The notes beneath the pieces were generated by a model that was not told where the DNA came from, made no database searches, and saw only the letters and a program-made list of their open reading frames with translations. A program made the translations under genes and the position numbers. This document shows, piece by piece, positions 21,654 through 30,750 of a stretch of DNA of 64,000 nt (positions within the stretch are counted from its first letter, which is position 1; each line of letters starts with the position of its first letter). This DNA is from Cladopsammia gracilis (lineage: Eukaryota > Cnidaria > Anthozoa > Scleractinia > Dendrophylliidae), in contig JAJGOT010000115.1 of assembly GCA_022457155.1 (NCBI GenBank), positions 1,011,501 through 1,075,500 of the forward strand. Direction: 5' to 3'.

Positions 21654-23717
21654 TCGGATCAAACAGATTTAGCAAAATTGACAAAAAATCCTCTAAATAC
21701 AGCTTTACTCTGTGTTCTCTTTGAGGATTTTGAAGGCGTTCTTCCAAAGAGCAGAACTCAATTGTACATTGAAATTGTCCTCTGTGTTTTGAGAAGATAT
21801 GAAAAGAAGAACGGATCATTAAACAACAGTAAAGACCTCATTTCAGATTACAGGACAGAACTATTACTTCTGGGTAGCTTGGCGTTAGAAGCTCTTCGGA
21901 ATAAACAGCCTTATTTCGATAAAGAAGAAAGCTTCAGTTCTACTGTTTTATTCAAGTTTGGATTTTTGTCCGTCCAACATGCTGGCACTAAAAGGCAACC
22001 TTGCATTCGTTGTGCATTTTTGCACAAAAGCTTTCAAGAATTTTTTGCTGGATTTTACCTTGCGTTCCAGATTATTGACAAAGAAACTGACTGTGCCTCA
22101 GTTGTGAACGATGAAAGATATTGGAATGAACGGAATCAGGTGCTTTTATACATGAGTGGAATCATAGCTTCACAATCCGAGAAAATTGCAGTGTCTCTTG
22201 TAAATAGTATAACTGCACATATCAATTTGCTACTCCGTACATCCGATGGTAAAGCCACATCATATATAGTGTTGGCTTTATCGGCTATATCGGAGTTCTC
22301 AACCTATATCGGAGTGTTTAAGTCTCAGTTAGCTCTTACTCAAGGTAAAAGCATCGATCTCTCCTCGCTGACTGACTTGGATTTGAGTAATAGCCGTATT
22401 GATGATGTTGGTGCTTGTTGTATATCCCAGACCCTCACAACAAACTCCTCCCTGACTGATTTGCATTTGAGTGAGAACAGAATTGGTAATGATGGTGCTT
22501 CTTTTCTTTCCAAAGCCCTCGCAGCAAACTCCTCCCTGACTAATTTGGATTTGGGTTGGAACAGTATTGGTGCTGACGGTGCTAATTGTATTTCCGAGGC
22601 CCTCAAAGCAAACTCCTCCCTGACTTATTTAAAATTGATTAAAAACAGTATTGGTGCTAATGGTGCTTATTTTCTTTCCAAAGCCCTCAAGGCAAACTCC
22701 TCCCTGACTAATTTGAGTTTGAGTTGGAACAGTATTGGTGCTGATGGTGCTTCTTTTCTTTCCGAGGCCCTCACAGCAAACTCCTCCCTGACTAATTTGG
22801 ATTTGATTGGGAACTTTATTGGTAATGATGGTACTTGTTTTCTTTCCAAGGCCCTCGAAGCAAACTCCTCCCTGACTGATTTGAATTTGAGTTGGAATAG
22901 TATTGGTGCTGATGGTGCTTCTTATCTTTGCAAGGCCCTCGCAGCAAACTCCTCCCTGACCGATTTGGCTTTGTGGAAGAACAGTATTGGTGCTGATGGT
23001 GCTTGTTTTCTTTCCAAGGCCCTCGAAGCAAACTCCTCCCTGACTAATTTGAATTTGGGTTCGAATAGTATTGGTGATGATGGTGCTTCTTTTCTTTCCA
23101 AGGCCCTCACAGCAAACTCCTCCCTGACTCATTTGAATTTGAGTGGCAACAGTATTGGTGCTGATGGTGCTTCTTTTCTTTCCCAGGCCCTCACAGCAAA
23201 CTCCTCCCTGACTCATTTGATTTTGAATGTGAACAGTATTGGTAATGATGGTGCTTCTTTTCTTTCCAAGGCCCTCACAGCAAACTCCTCCCTGACCGAT
23301 TTGGCTTTGTGGAAGAACAGTATTGGTGCTGATGGTGCTTCTTTTCTTTCCCAGGCCCTCACAGCAAACTCCTCCCTGACTAATTTGGGTTTGAAGGATA
23401 ACAGCATTGGTACTGATGGTGCTTCTTTTCTTTCCCAGGCCCTCACAGCAAACTCCTCCCTGACTGATTTGGATTTGTGGGGGAACAGCATTGGTACTGA
23501 TGGTGCTTATTTTCTTTCCAAAGCCCTCAAAACAAACTCCTCCCTGACTAATTTGGATTTGAGTGTGAACAGTATTGGTAATGATGGTGCTTGTTTTCTT
23601 TCCAAGGCCCTCAAAACAAACTCCTCCCTGACTAATTTGAATTTGTGGGGGAACAGCATTGGTACTGATGGTGCTTGTTTTCTTTCCAAGGCGGCCTCAA
23701 AACAAACTCCACCCTGA
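15050..23717 (+). CDS. NLR-like receptor A: PNP_UDP-linker-NACHT-LRR (six coding exons)
   Basis: Predicted spliced exons are 15050-15752, 16010-16195, 16434-16541, 17197-17271, 18671-18772 and 20863-23717, all joined in phase 1, giving 1,342 aa. Residues 45-300 resemble the PNP_UDP fold (SVGTCSGL, LGDVVVS, ALEMEG, KGIADYA). Residues 300-391 are a Ser/Thr/Gln-rich linker. NACHT has Walker A GEPGMGKTT (about 473), Walker B LVLDGLDEAD (about 553) and VITSR. An Asp run lies near 646, and 16 LRRs of 28 residues start near 900. No signal peptide or membrane segment is seen, so it is probably cytosolic. By NLR logic it would sense via LRR, oligomerise via NACHT and act through the phosphorylase/nucleosidase-like domain. 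The start is the ATG shared with gene B, with A at -3. A 2-bp insertion near 23691 ends the last repeat early. Confidence 0.85.
16010..16195 (+). CDS. Gene A exon 2: end of PNP_UDP domain
   Basis: 186 bp, phase 1 to phase 1, between TTTCAG and GCAG/GTATTG. It encodes the C-terminal part of the fold, with FTAAFDNQIEWLIVKGIADY followed by SWIPCASVMAASLVAHIL. The Asp in GIADYA aligns with the catalytic Asp of nucleoside phosphorylases/MTA nucleosidases (family knowledge). Confidence 0.85.
16434..16541 (+). CDS. Gene A exon 3: linker repeat
   Basis: 108 bp, phase 1 at both ends, after CAACAG and before GCAG/GTATGT. It encodes a polar linker rich in Ser, Thr, Gln and Glu, with the pattern SS..AQASE..EEMT..HHA. 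It resembles exons 4 and 5, so the linker grew by exon duplication. Confidence 0.75.
16770..17196. other. Intron 3 of gene A
   Basis: Non-coding, with a poly-G tract at about 16782-16797. It is collinear with gene B's intron 3 (about 45410-45800), including GAAGATATTGAGGACGACAA and AGCGGC-TTACCACTCG. Confidence 0.6.
17197..17271 (+). CDS. Gene A exon 4: short linker repeat
   Basis: 75 bp, phase 1 at both ends, between a double acceptor CAGCAG and GAAG/GTACCT. It encodes DASSDAYKSTQLKTG then a basic KRKR stretch and TEHHE. The ending matches the HH-terminated pattern of exons 3 and 5. Use of the first CAG would add one residue. Confidence 0.75.
17459..18172. mobile_element. DNA element in gene A intron 4 (CAATTCCGGCTGTTACCAT termini)
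   Basis: The left end CAATTCCGGCTGTTACCAT with a C-run is mirrored by a G-run with ATGGTAACAGCCGGAATTG at the right. About 714 bp, no transposase. ATT flanks both ends. The same intron in gene B (near 46062) goes straight from AGCCCT to AAAAACAATAGCAGC, the empty site. Confidence 0.7.
18205..18586. mobile_element. Second insertion in gene A intron 4, with AACCCGTGAATACG ends
   Basis: AACCCGTGAATACG at the left and CGTATTCACGAGTT at the right are inverted repeats, extended inward by CGGTAACG/CCGTTACC. Absent from gene B's intron. It carries a tRNA-like segment on the minus strand. Confidence 0.5.
18360..18445 (-). repeat. tRNA-like SINE head or tRNA pseudogene
   Basis: On the minus strand, CCTTGGTAGCGCAGTGCATA resembles a tRNA A box and GAGTTCGAATCTC a B box, about 50 bp apart as in a tRNA. 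Acceptor-stem pairing is not convincing and it lies inside a transposon-like insertion. I call it a tRNA-derived SINE or pseudo-tRNA, not a functional tRNA gene. Confidence 0.45.
18671..18772 (+). CDS. Gene A exon 5: linker repeat
   Basis: 102 bp, phase 1 at both ends, after TTGAACAG and before TTCAG/GTATTT. Encodes SSSEGQSSAQTKRGQFSSSQ then ASQRTEDMTEHHS, clearly related to exon 3. A relic of this exon from a third gene copy lies at 27334-27560. Confidence 0.75.
19195..19440. repeat. AAC microsatellite and probable truncated retroelement tail
   Basis: An (AAC)n run at 19195-19238 is followed by GTTTATTCGCACTGTAAAG and AT-rich sequence. Gene B has only GATAACAATAAGGACTGG here, so this is an insertion, probably the 3' end of a LINE/SINE on the minus strand. 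Confidence 0.4.
19448..19900. mobile_element. MITE shared by both NLR paralogs, gene A copy
   Basis: The termini TGGTTCC-ACTAGCGACGTAA and TTACGTCGCTAGTGGGAACCA are inverted repeats. An orthologous copy is at 46686-46948 in gene B's intron 5, so this insertion predates the gene duplication. In gene A it is split by a younger TTAA element. Confidence 0.75.
19495..19685. mobile_element. piggyBac-like MITE nested in the shared MITE
   Basis: TTAA flanks both sides, with termini GGTGGATTTCCACTGTC and GACAGTGGAAATCCATGCACC. The interior is an A/T-rich inverted repeat around TTTTTACG motifs. Gene B's shared MITE lacks it. Confidence 0.75.
19976..20281. mobile_element. hAT-like MITE in gene A intron 5
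   Basis: Begins CAGTCACGTAGCAGGG and ends CCTTGCTACGGGCCTG. Gene B reads GATCAAGAGGAATGTTTCTG across the empty site. Flanks ATCAAGAG and ATTAGAG look like a diverged 8-bp duplication. It contains a (GTCGCC)n run near 20158-20182. Confidence 0.55.
20863..23717 (+). CDS. Gene A exon 6: NACHT plus leucine-rich repeats
   Basis: One large terminal exon opens in phase 1 after TTTTCGCAG and encodes about 950 residues. Upstream of NACHT is a helical stretch (IIERIRQLYKCREGHILPF). NACHT shows GEPGMGKTT, LVLDGLDEAD, CHIVITSRHE and a following NPLNTALLC winged-helix-like segment, interrupted by an Asp run. Then come 16 repeats of the form LTNLxLxxNxIGxDGAxFLS, nearly identical at DNA level (84-bp unit). 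Long antisense open frames over this array are an artefact of the repeat. Confidence 0.9.
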
Positions 23718-23821
23718 CTGATTTGTATTTGTGGGAGAACAGTATTGGTGTTGATGGTGCAGCTTTTTTGTCCGAGGTTCGTAAGGTAAATAAAACAGTG
23801 AATGTAACATGGGATCGATGA
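23691..23821 (+). pseudogene. Frameshifted tail of gene A
   Basis: At 23691 the repeat has two extra bases relative to its siblings. The displaced frame continues as a further LRR and a short tail to a TGA at 23819-23821. About 40 residues of probable ancestral C-terminus are therefore out of frame. An assembly error is possible. AATAAA at about 23789 is a candidate polyadenylation signal. Confidence 0.55.
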
Positions 23822-23829
23822 CGTCTTAT

Positions 23830-25080
23830 AAGGACAATATAACATTTATAGTAGATTGGATTACACCTAATATTTTACCCCAGTATTTGTAATTTTGAGC
23901 TTTGTTCAAACGTAGCGTTAATTATGTGTAAGTGACGAAAAACAACACCTGTAAAGACTGTAAATATGATATTTGACAGAGCTTAATCTTGTATGTAAGA
24001 ACCTTATTATATTTTGGAATTAAATCAGGAATTAAAACACATTTGAGGAATTTATTTAGTTAGTTAGTCATTCCGGTTTTGAACATTGTTTTTTCCGTTA
24101 TTGTACTCACGGTTGTTTTTTTTCTCTGTCATTTGTCTGCACTAAATGCGATTAACCCGCCCATATTAAGATCACAATAAGGAAATGCGCTTTCGCTATC
24201 CAGTTATCCAAGACGTTGTCAAACGCCGCCTGTTTAACAAAGAGAATAAATTATCTGTGACAAAATTTGATTTATTTTCTTGCTTTCGCGGGATCAACAA
24301 CCTTCAGGATGCCAACCTAGGTTGTGTTGTTCCTTTGAATTGATTTCTTTGAAGTGTTTCTTCAATTTTGATTGGATGTGTCATCTCCTTTGATCCTAAA
24401 AAAGCACCATATTTAATTGTTGAGGCGAGAAACTTAACTACAAGGTGGTTGCTATGGAAGAGTTCCAAGCGTCGTACAATGGTTTGTTTACTTCCTCGGC
24501 TATGATGTTTGGTAACGTTCGTTCTGTTAATGGCTCCATCAAATTTTATGAGTCATAACCACATTTGGTAAGTCACTTGACAAGGACCTTACTGGCCGTG
24601 CTTAAAACCCTTAAAACTCAAACATCTTACAATTTTCCCTAATAAAATCAATGTCAGCGGCTTAAGAACATCCTAATAAAAAAATCTGTAGCATGGATTT
24701 TTCAAAATTCACGTTATTGAAAAAGCGATGACGTCATTAAGGTTTATTTGAATACATTTTCTTTAATAGCTTTCTTGTTTTGGTCTAAACAGTAATTCCA
24801 TGCTTCAGATTTTTAAAAAAGTTGAATTTCTAATGATTCGCCAAAAAAAATCAGATTTTATCTCAATTCCTTTGAACTTTTGCGCTTTTTTATTCTTACG
24901 CGCGGTTGGGGACTGGCACTAGTTGCGCATGTACCGTGTTGATTTAGTGATGTCTTGTGTCCGGTTTCATAGTTCCCACCATATTAGCAGTTTATGACAC
25001 GCGAGAAATGCTAACCATGAAATAATGTCCCTAGCAACGACTCTAAATCTGTAGTTTAGTTAACGGTGCTGATTTACTAA
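23830..25080. other. 3' flank of gene A, no gene seen
   Basis: The first 300 bp match gene B's 3' flank (about 50800-50908 and 57978-58120), marking the end of the duplicated unit. Beyond that no coding sequence or repeat boundary was recognised. Confidence 0.5.
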
Positions 25081-25184
25081 TTGAGCTTATGCGAAAACTT
25101 ATCTTTAAAATGCCAATCAAATTAATTAGTAGAAAATCCGTGAATTGTTTTATGTTTCCGATCAAATTATTAAATTTTGTGTTT

Positions 25185-25690
25185 TGTTTTGCACTTTCGA
25201 AAGGAAATAATGTATTTTGTAATCTGTGCAAACCATTTTTCAATCCAATCCCGGAAAAACAGGTTTTTTCGGCCGTACTTGTCGCATTGCACGGCCGCCA
25301 TTAAATTTGCATGTTCCCAAGTTTTAAAAGATAGCCAGCGAAAGTGACTGAAACTTCAGGAACATGTAAATTTAATGACGGCCGTGAAAATGCGAAAAGT
25401 ACGGCCGAAAAAAATAAAACGTTTTTACGTGATCGGATTGAAAAATCAGGGGCGGATCCAGGGGAGGTGAAATGGGTGAATTTTCACCCCCCTTTTCTGA
25501 GACCCTTTCTTTCTTTTTTCTAAAGTATTTCTCAAATAAATAATAGTTTATTTCTCTGATATCTTTTTTGATTAAAATTTCACCCCCCATTTCAAAATCC
25601 TGGATCCGCCCCTGAAAATGGTTTTAAACAGGTTACTAAATCCATTATTTCCTTTCGAAAAATGAAAAGAAAAGAAATCTGAAAATTTGA
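25185..25690. mobile_element. Large foldback element with nested MITE
   Basis: The left arm (TTTCGAAAGGAAATAATG, CCATTTTTCAATCC, TTTTTTCGGCCGTACTT) is mirrored by the right arm (AGTACGGCCGAAAAAAA, GGATTGAAAAAT, CATTATTTCCTTTCGAAA). The right arm is interrupted by the 25447-25613 element. Confidence 0.6.
25447..25613. mobile_element. hAT-type MITE, CAGGGGCGGATCCAGG termini
   Basis: The ends CAGGGGCGGATCCAGG and CCTGGATCCGCCCCTG are perfect inverted repeats of the CAGGGGCGG-type seen in many animal hAT MITEs. AAAAT lies outside both ends. It splits the foldback arm, so it is the younger element. Confidence 0.7.
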
Positions 25691-25807
25691 TCAAACTGGC
25701 ACATTAACGGAGGTGGAATAAGTTACACCCATTCAGACGAATTAACTAGTCAAACAGAATACCCTATTTCATACAAAAACAGCTTGCTTACATACCCATT
25801 CGAGGTC

Positions 25808-26124
25808 GAGGGGGTACGACATGTCTCCTCCCTCTATCCCCGCGAGTTTCGGGAGGGGGAGGGGAGTACGACACAACTCTTCCCTCTATCCCCGCAGGTG
25901 TGGTAGAGAAAATACGACATGCCTCCTCCCTCTATTCTCGCAAGTATTGTGGGGAGTACAACATGTCCCCTCCCTCTATCCGCGTTAGTGTTGTGGGTGA
26001 GTATGACATGCCTCTTCCCTCTATCCCCGTGTGTGTTGTGGAGCAGTACGACATGCCTTCCCCGTCTATCCCTGCGTGTATCGGAAGGGGGGAGGGGAGT
26101 ACGACATGCCTCCTCCCTCTATCT
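25808..26124. repeat. Minisatellite, unit about 55 bp
   Basis: Six or so imperfect copies of a unit containing TACGACATGCCTCCTCCCTC and TATCCCCGC. Spurious open frames run through it. Confidence 0.7.
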
Positions 26125-26289
26125 AACGAGGTTAAAATAACGTAACACAGCGTAAGAAAACCCAAGGGTATCCAAACCACCCTTCTGCCCCTTCTTCTCA
26201 GTGGGGGTATAAAGTTGCTTGAGAAGTTCAAACAAGTAACCGTGGACGACAATCCTGCTTGTATTCGTTGAATCAATTGAACTAGTCAT

Positions 26290-27208
26290 CTAATTGGTTT
26301 AACAAGTCTAATATCTAAAACAGGACAAACCTGAGTGTGTGATCTTTGGTACTGCCAAAAGGCTTAATGCATTGAATGGAAGACAACTAGCTTTGACTGT
26401 AAATGGAACACTGATTAATACCACGTCATCCTATAAATACTTCATGGGTGTAAACTTGGATTCATCCTTAAATCTTGAATCACATTTTGACAAAATGTAT
26501 AAAAGAACAGCTGGAAGATTTAATTTACTCAGGAGAATTCGACCTTTAATCGACAAGAGCAGTGCTGAGAAAATCTACAAAGCAATTTTATGATTCAACC
26601 TGTTTTTACGTATTGTGGAACTTTGGGTCTCTGTTGGTCACGTTCCCGTAAAAGTGGAATTGAAAGCATTGAACGTCGAAGTCAGAATGTCATTGGTGGA
26701 AATTATCAAGTCCAGACAGTGGAGAGTTTAATAAAGAGACAGTCCTGCCAGCTTGTGTTTGATTGTCTTCAGGATAACGTCTGTACCCCTTTAAAGGATA
26801 TTTTACAAAAATTGAACACAACATTAACACTAGAAACAATGGGTGTTCACTAAAACTTCCCAAAGCCAAATTAGAATTTGGACGGAAAAGTTTTGCCTTT
26901 CAAGGGGCTCTAGTTTACAATACTTTACCTCGCCATTTAAGAAATTTAAATTCTAGGTTTCTTTTTACGTGTAATTTAAAAGAGTTTTTCAATAGTATTC
27001 CATAATTAACAACTCTTTTCAATTTTATAAGTCAATAATTTTTACAGATTTTGATTTTTGAATCTTAGATTTCTTAGTGTTGTTTTATTTTATTTTCCGC
27101 CTTCGATTTTATTTTTTATTTTTTAGTTATCTATTATTTAGTTACAGGACCCTTTTGATAACAGTTCTTTTTAATAGAACTGATAGGTTATCTTGTATAA
27201 ATATTCGC

Positions 27209-27242
<34 letters not shown>

Positions 27243-27243
27243 G
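26290..27243 (+). mobile_element. 5'-truncated LINE, reverse-transcriptase C-terminal end
   Basis: Broken frames encode the end of a non-LTR reverse transcriptase of the jockey/CR1/L2 kind: LTVNGTLINTTSSYKYFMGV, LLRRIRPLIDKSSAEKIYKA, IESIERRSQNVIGG, and the terminal FQGALVYNTLPRHLRNLN motif. Frame changes occur near 26590 and 26850. It ends in a (TTA)n tail at 27211-27241, directly abutting the relic NLR copy. Confidence 0.75.
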
Positions 27244-27428
27244 TAGTATAGCAGCTGTGTTTTACAAGGCCAATGAAAATAGAAGTTAATGATTCAATGG
27301 TGTCGCTTAGTTTAGTCGTATTTTTCTTGAACAGATGATTCTTCCGAGGGTCACAGCCCAGCACAAACAAAAACTGGAAAGTTTTCTTCTTCTCAGGCTT
27401 CTCAGCGGACTGAAGGCATGACTGAACA

Positions 27429-27543
27429 TAGCCTGCGTAGCAGGCGCGTGAAAAGAATATGGGCGCGCGGCGAACGGGGCTCCCTCGCGCGCCCCGTTCG
27501 CCGAAACGCCCATATTCTTTTCATGCGCCTGCTACGCAGGCTA
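27429..27543. mobile_element. TAGCCTG-family MITE, insertion 3 (in relic exon 5)
   Basis: A 115-bp near-perfect palindrome running from TAGCCTGCGTAGCAGGCGCG to CGCCTGCTACGCAGGCTA. The perfect 9-bp duplication GACTGAACA is at 27420-27428 and 27544-27552. It disrupts the linker exon of the relic copy. Confidence 0.85.
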
Positions 27544-27639
27544 GACTGAACAACATTTAGGTATTTTCTAAGGAATAATTTGTAAATGAGTCTAACAATA
27601 GCGTAGAAATCCAGGTAGTTTATAGTTATTATACGTCCA

Positions 27640-29899
27640 AAATTACCTAATCGTACTAACAAATTGGCGACCAATAACTCTGCTCAACGTAGATTATAAG
27701 ATCCTTAGTAGGGCAATTGCTAAAAAAATCGAGCGGACATTATCTAAACTGATCCACACAGATCAAACAGGTTTCATTAAGGAAAGTTCATCGGACATAA
27801 TGTACGATTACTAACCTATCTAATGGAACACACAAAAAAAATGCCAGGAATTTTGCTATTTGTATACTTCGAAAAAGCCTTTGACACTGTAGAATGGGAA
27901 TTTATACAGAAGGTCCTAAAATTATTTAACTTCGGCCCGGCAATAAGAAAATGGATTTCAATTCTTTATAATGATGTAGAAAGTTGGGTAATACTATGGT
28001 GGCTTTATGACTAATTTCTTTAAAATTTCAAGAGGCGTATGTCAGAGGTGTCCTTTAAGCCCTCTCCTATGTTTTTTTTAGCTGTAGAGATTTTAGCTGA
28101 AAAAATAAGACAATCTTCAAGTTGCAGAGGAATAGAGCTCCCGCGATCTGTAGAAGCCACAATAAGTCCATTTGCAGACGACACCACCTTGATTTGTAAA
28201 GACGTAAATGCTCTAAAGGAAAACATGAAAGTTTTAAGCGATTTTCGTGACATTTCTGGCCTTAAATTAAACAAAGAGAAAACTAAAGCAATGTGGATTG
28301 GCTCAGCCAAAGGAAATAAAACTAAACCCCTAAATTTTAATTTCTCTCAAGAACCAATTAAAATTTAGGGTGCGAACGTATCTTACAATCAGGATGAAAA
28401 CAACAATTTAAACTTCTTTGTCGAAATCCACAAGATGGATGTTAGGCTTAACATATGACAAACGCGAGATTTAACTATGTTCGGACGCACGATGTTAGTT
28501 AAAGCGCTAGGCATATCCAAATTGGTCTATGTTGCATCCATGCGCTGTGTTCCTGACACAGTTATTAAAACAACCCAAGAAAAATTTTTTAAATTCCTAT
28601 GGAAGAACAAAATGGACAAAGTAAAACGATCAGTTATTCTCCAACCCCTCTCGTGCGGTGGGTTAAATTTCCCAAATTTTAGAATAGTAGTTAAATCCCT
28701 ACGTTTATGTTGGTTGGGCAGATTATTAAGTAGCTCTAACGAGACTTGGCAAGCAATCCCGAACGCGTTTTTCAATAAATACGGAGGATTATCTTTTATA
28801 CTAAAATGCAACTATGACTCTAAATACTTAGACAATAACCTCCCACTATTCTACCGTGAAATGTTGGACTTTTTCAAAGAACTACGTGGTAATTATCCCG
28901 ATGTTTATGAAAGTGAATTTATAATCTGGAACAACAAAGAGATAACAATAGAGAATAAGTCGATCTTCTGGAGACAACTTTTTAAAAAACAAATATATTT
29001 TGTGCAAGACTTGTTGGATGAAAATGGAATGTTTTTATCTCTTGAACAACTCCAGTCTAAATATAATCTGCATCTAAATTTCATACACTATTTTCAACTT
29101 ATTGCCGCATTCCCTAACTACTTAAAAAATAAAGCAAAGAATAAAACTACTATAAATAAAGATATTATTGATGAATTTGATATATTCCATCTATCCGAAC
29201 AAAAATCACTTATATTAACTAAATTACGTTGCAAAGACTTTTATAAGTTATTCCAAGAAAATCTTAAAACTTAACCTACTGCCGTCAAGACCTGGTCCAA
29301 ACGCCTTCCCAATTTTTAATTTCTCAAAATTGGAACAAGGCATTTGAATACATTCATAAAATGACTATAGATAATAAACTAAGAGAATTTGCTTTTAAGC
29401 TGTTACATCGTATATTAGTTACGAATAAGGAACTTGTGAGATTTAAAATAAAAAAATGATAATAAGTGCTTTCAATGCCAGAACACAGACTCATTAGAGC
29501 ACTCCTTCTTGGAGTGTCCCATTAATACTGAATTTTACCAAAACATTTTATCGTGGTTCAACAAATTAAACAAAACACAAATAAATCTGTGGAATGAGCA
29601 AATTGTATTTCAAGATTACATACTTCCTCCCACGTCACAGCATTGCATATGTCGCCAACTAGATCTTCTTGTCCTTCTCATGAAAAAGTATCTATATTCT
29701 TGCAAAATTACTGAAATACGCCCAATCTGTTCACAATTCATAACTAAATTACAAACACAATGGAGAATTGAGAATCTAATCTAATCTCTTCTCAATTTAT
29801 CCCTAGACCTCTATATGTCTTTTAGTTAGTTTCTGCTCTCTTATTTATTCCTTTTTATGTCATATTGTAATCAGTTTTGTTTAATGTATTGTTGAATAA
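27640..29899 (+). mobile_element. Degenerate L1-Tx1-like LINE (ORF2, RT to 3' end)
   Basis: Frames in order show RT motifs WRPITLLNVDYKILSRAIAK, FVYFEKAFDTVEWEFI, RGVCQRCPLSP and FADDTTLICKDVNALKENMK, then an open 265-residue block (28477-29274) typical of the Tx1/L1 C-terminal region, and a zinc-knuckle-like end (CFQCQNTDSLEHSFLECP). Several frameshifts and stops make it inactive. The endonuclease is missing. It replaced part of the relic intron 5. Confidence 0.8.
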
Positions 29900-30357
29900 A
29901 TCATTGCTCAATTTAACCATAAGAAACTGCCGTTTTCCCAGTTGGTATGGATGCCCTCCTGGAAGGATTGCTCTCTTATGAAATTAGGATAACCGTCCTG
30001 TCCTAGACAAGTCACCGTGTACTGCGTGTCACGTACATTAAAAGAGTCTATAACGGTTACTTTTGAAAATGTATATTGCTTAGCATACGAAACGTCAAGT
30101 TTATTATAAAAATACGTTGATTTACCATGTTTATCACCGCTGTTTGATATCGTAAACACGAAACTATAAGAAGTTATTGGCTGCGCAATAATATTGGGAG
30201 ATAACAGCTTCTCCAGCCCAGAGGCAGACAATCAGGAAAAAGATTTTTTTTAATAAGTCATGATCAGGATCGTGTGGTTTTAAATGCACAAGGAGAAGCA
30301 CGCTTTCGTAGTTTCGTTTGAAAATACATGGCTCGGTCTAACACAGGCCAACCAAGA

Positions 30358-30750
30358 CCCAGTCTTCTTCTTCCTTGTTTTGTCGGATAGAAGGAGATAG
30401 AAGATGTCTGTGCACAGGCCCCCAAGCTCTAGCCTGCGCACAGACTTCTTCTGTTTCCTTGTTTTGTCGGAGGGAAGGAGATAGGAGATGGCTGTGCACA
30501 GGTAACCCAAGCTCTAGCCTGCGCACATACTTCTTCTGTTTCTTTGTTTTGTCGGAGGGAAGGAAATAGGCCAGGAGATGTCTGTGCACAGGTCACCCAA
30601 GCTCTAGCCTGCGCACATACTTCCTCTGTTTCCTTGCTTTGTCAGAGGGAAGAAGATAGGATGTGTCTGCGCACAGGTCACCCAAGCTCTAGCTTGCTTA
30701 CAGACTTCCCCTGTTTCCTTGTTTTGTCAGAGGGAAGGACTGATAAAAGA
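30358..30750. repeat. Minisatellite, unit about 85-90 bp
   Basis: About five copies of a unit containing TTCCTTGTTTTGTCGGAGGG, TGTGCACAGG and CCCAAGCTCTAGCCTGCGCA. Open frames on both strands are by-products of the repeat. Confidence 0.75.

Larger units (their letters stand above)
27244..30050 (+). pseudogene. Relic third NLR copy (intron 4 end, exon 5, part of intron 5)
   Basis: 27244-27333 matches the end of intron 4, and 27334-27560 matches exon 5 including its splice sites, but a 115-bp MITE sits inside the exon. Intron 5 sequence follows to about 27640, then an L1-Tx1 fragment, then more intron 5 at 29903-30050. No NACHT/LRR or PNP exon of this copy is present. It shows that the cluster once held at least three copies. 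Confidence 0.8.

Noticed and set aside
22340..23845. Long open frames on the minus strand across the LRR array of gene A
   Set aside because: They repeat the same 28-codon text because the sense strand is an 84-bp tandem repeat lacking stops in that antisense frame. No promoter, splice sites or family motifs support them.
25808..26124. Regular repeats resembling a CRISPR array
   Set aside because: Eukaryotic context, degenerate contiguous units with no unique spacers and no cas genes. It is a minisatellite.
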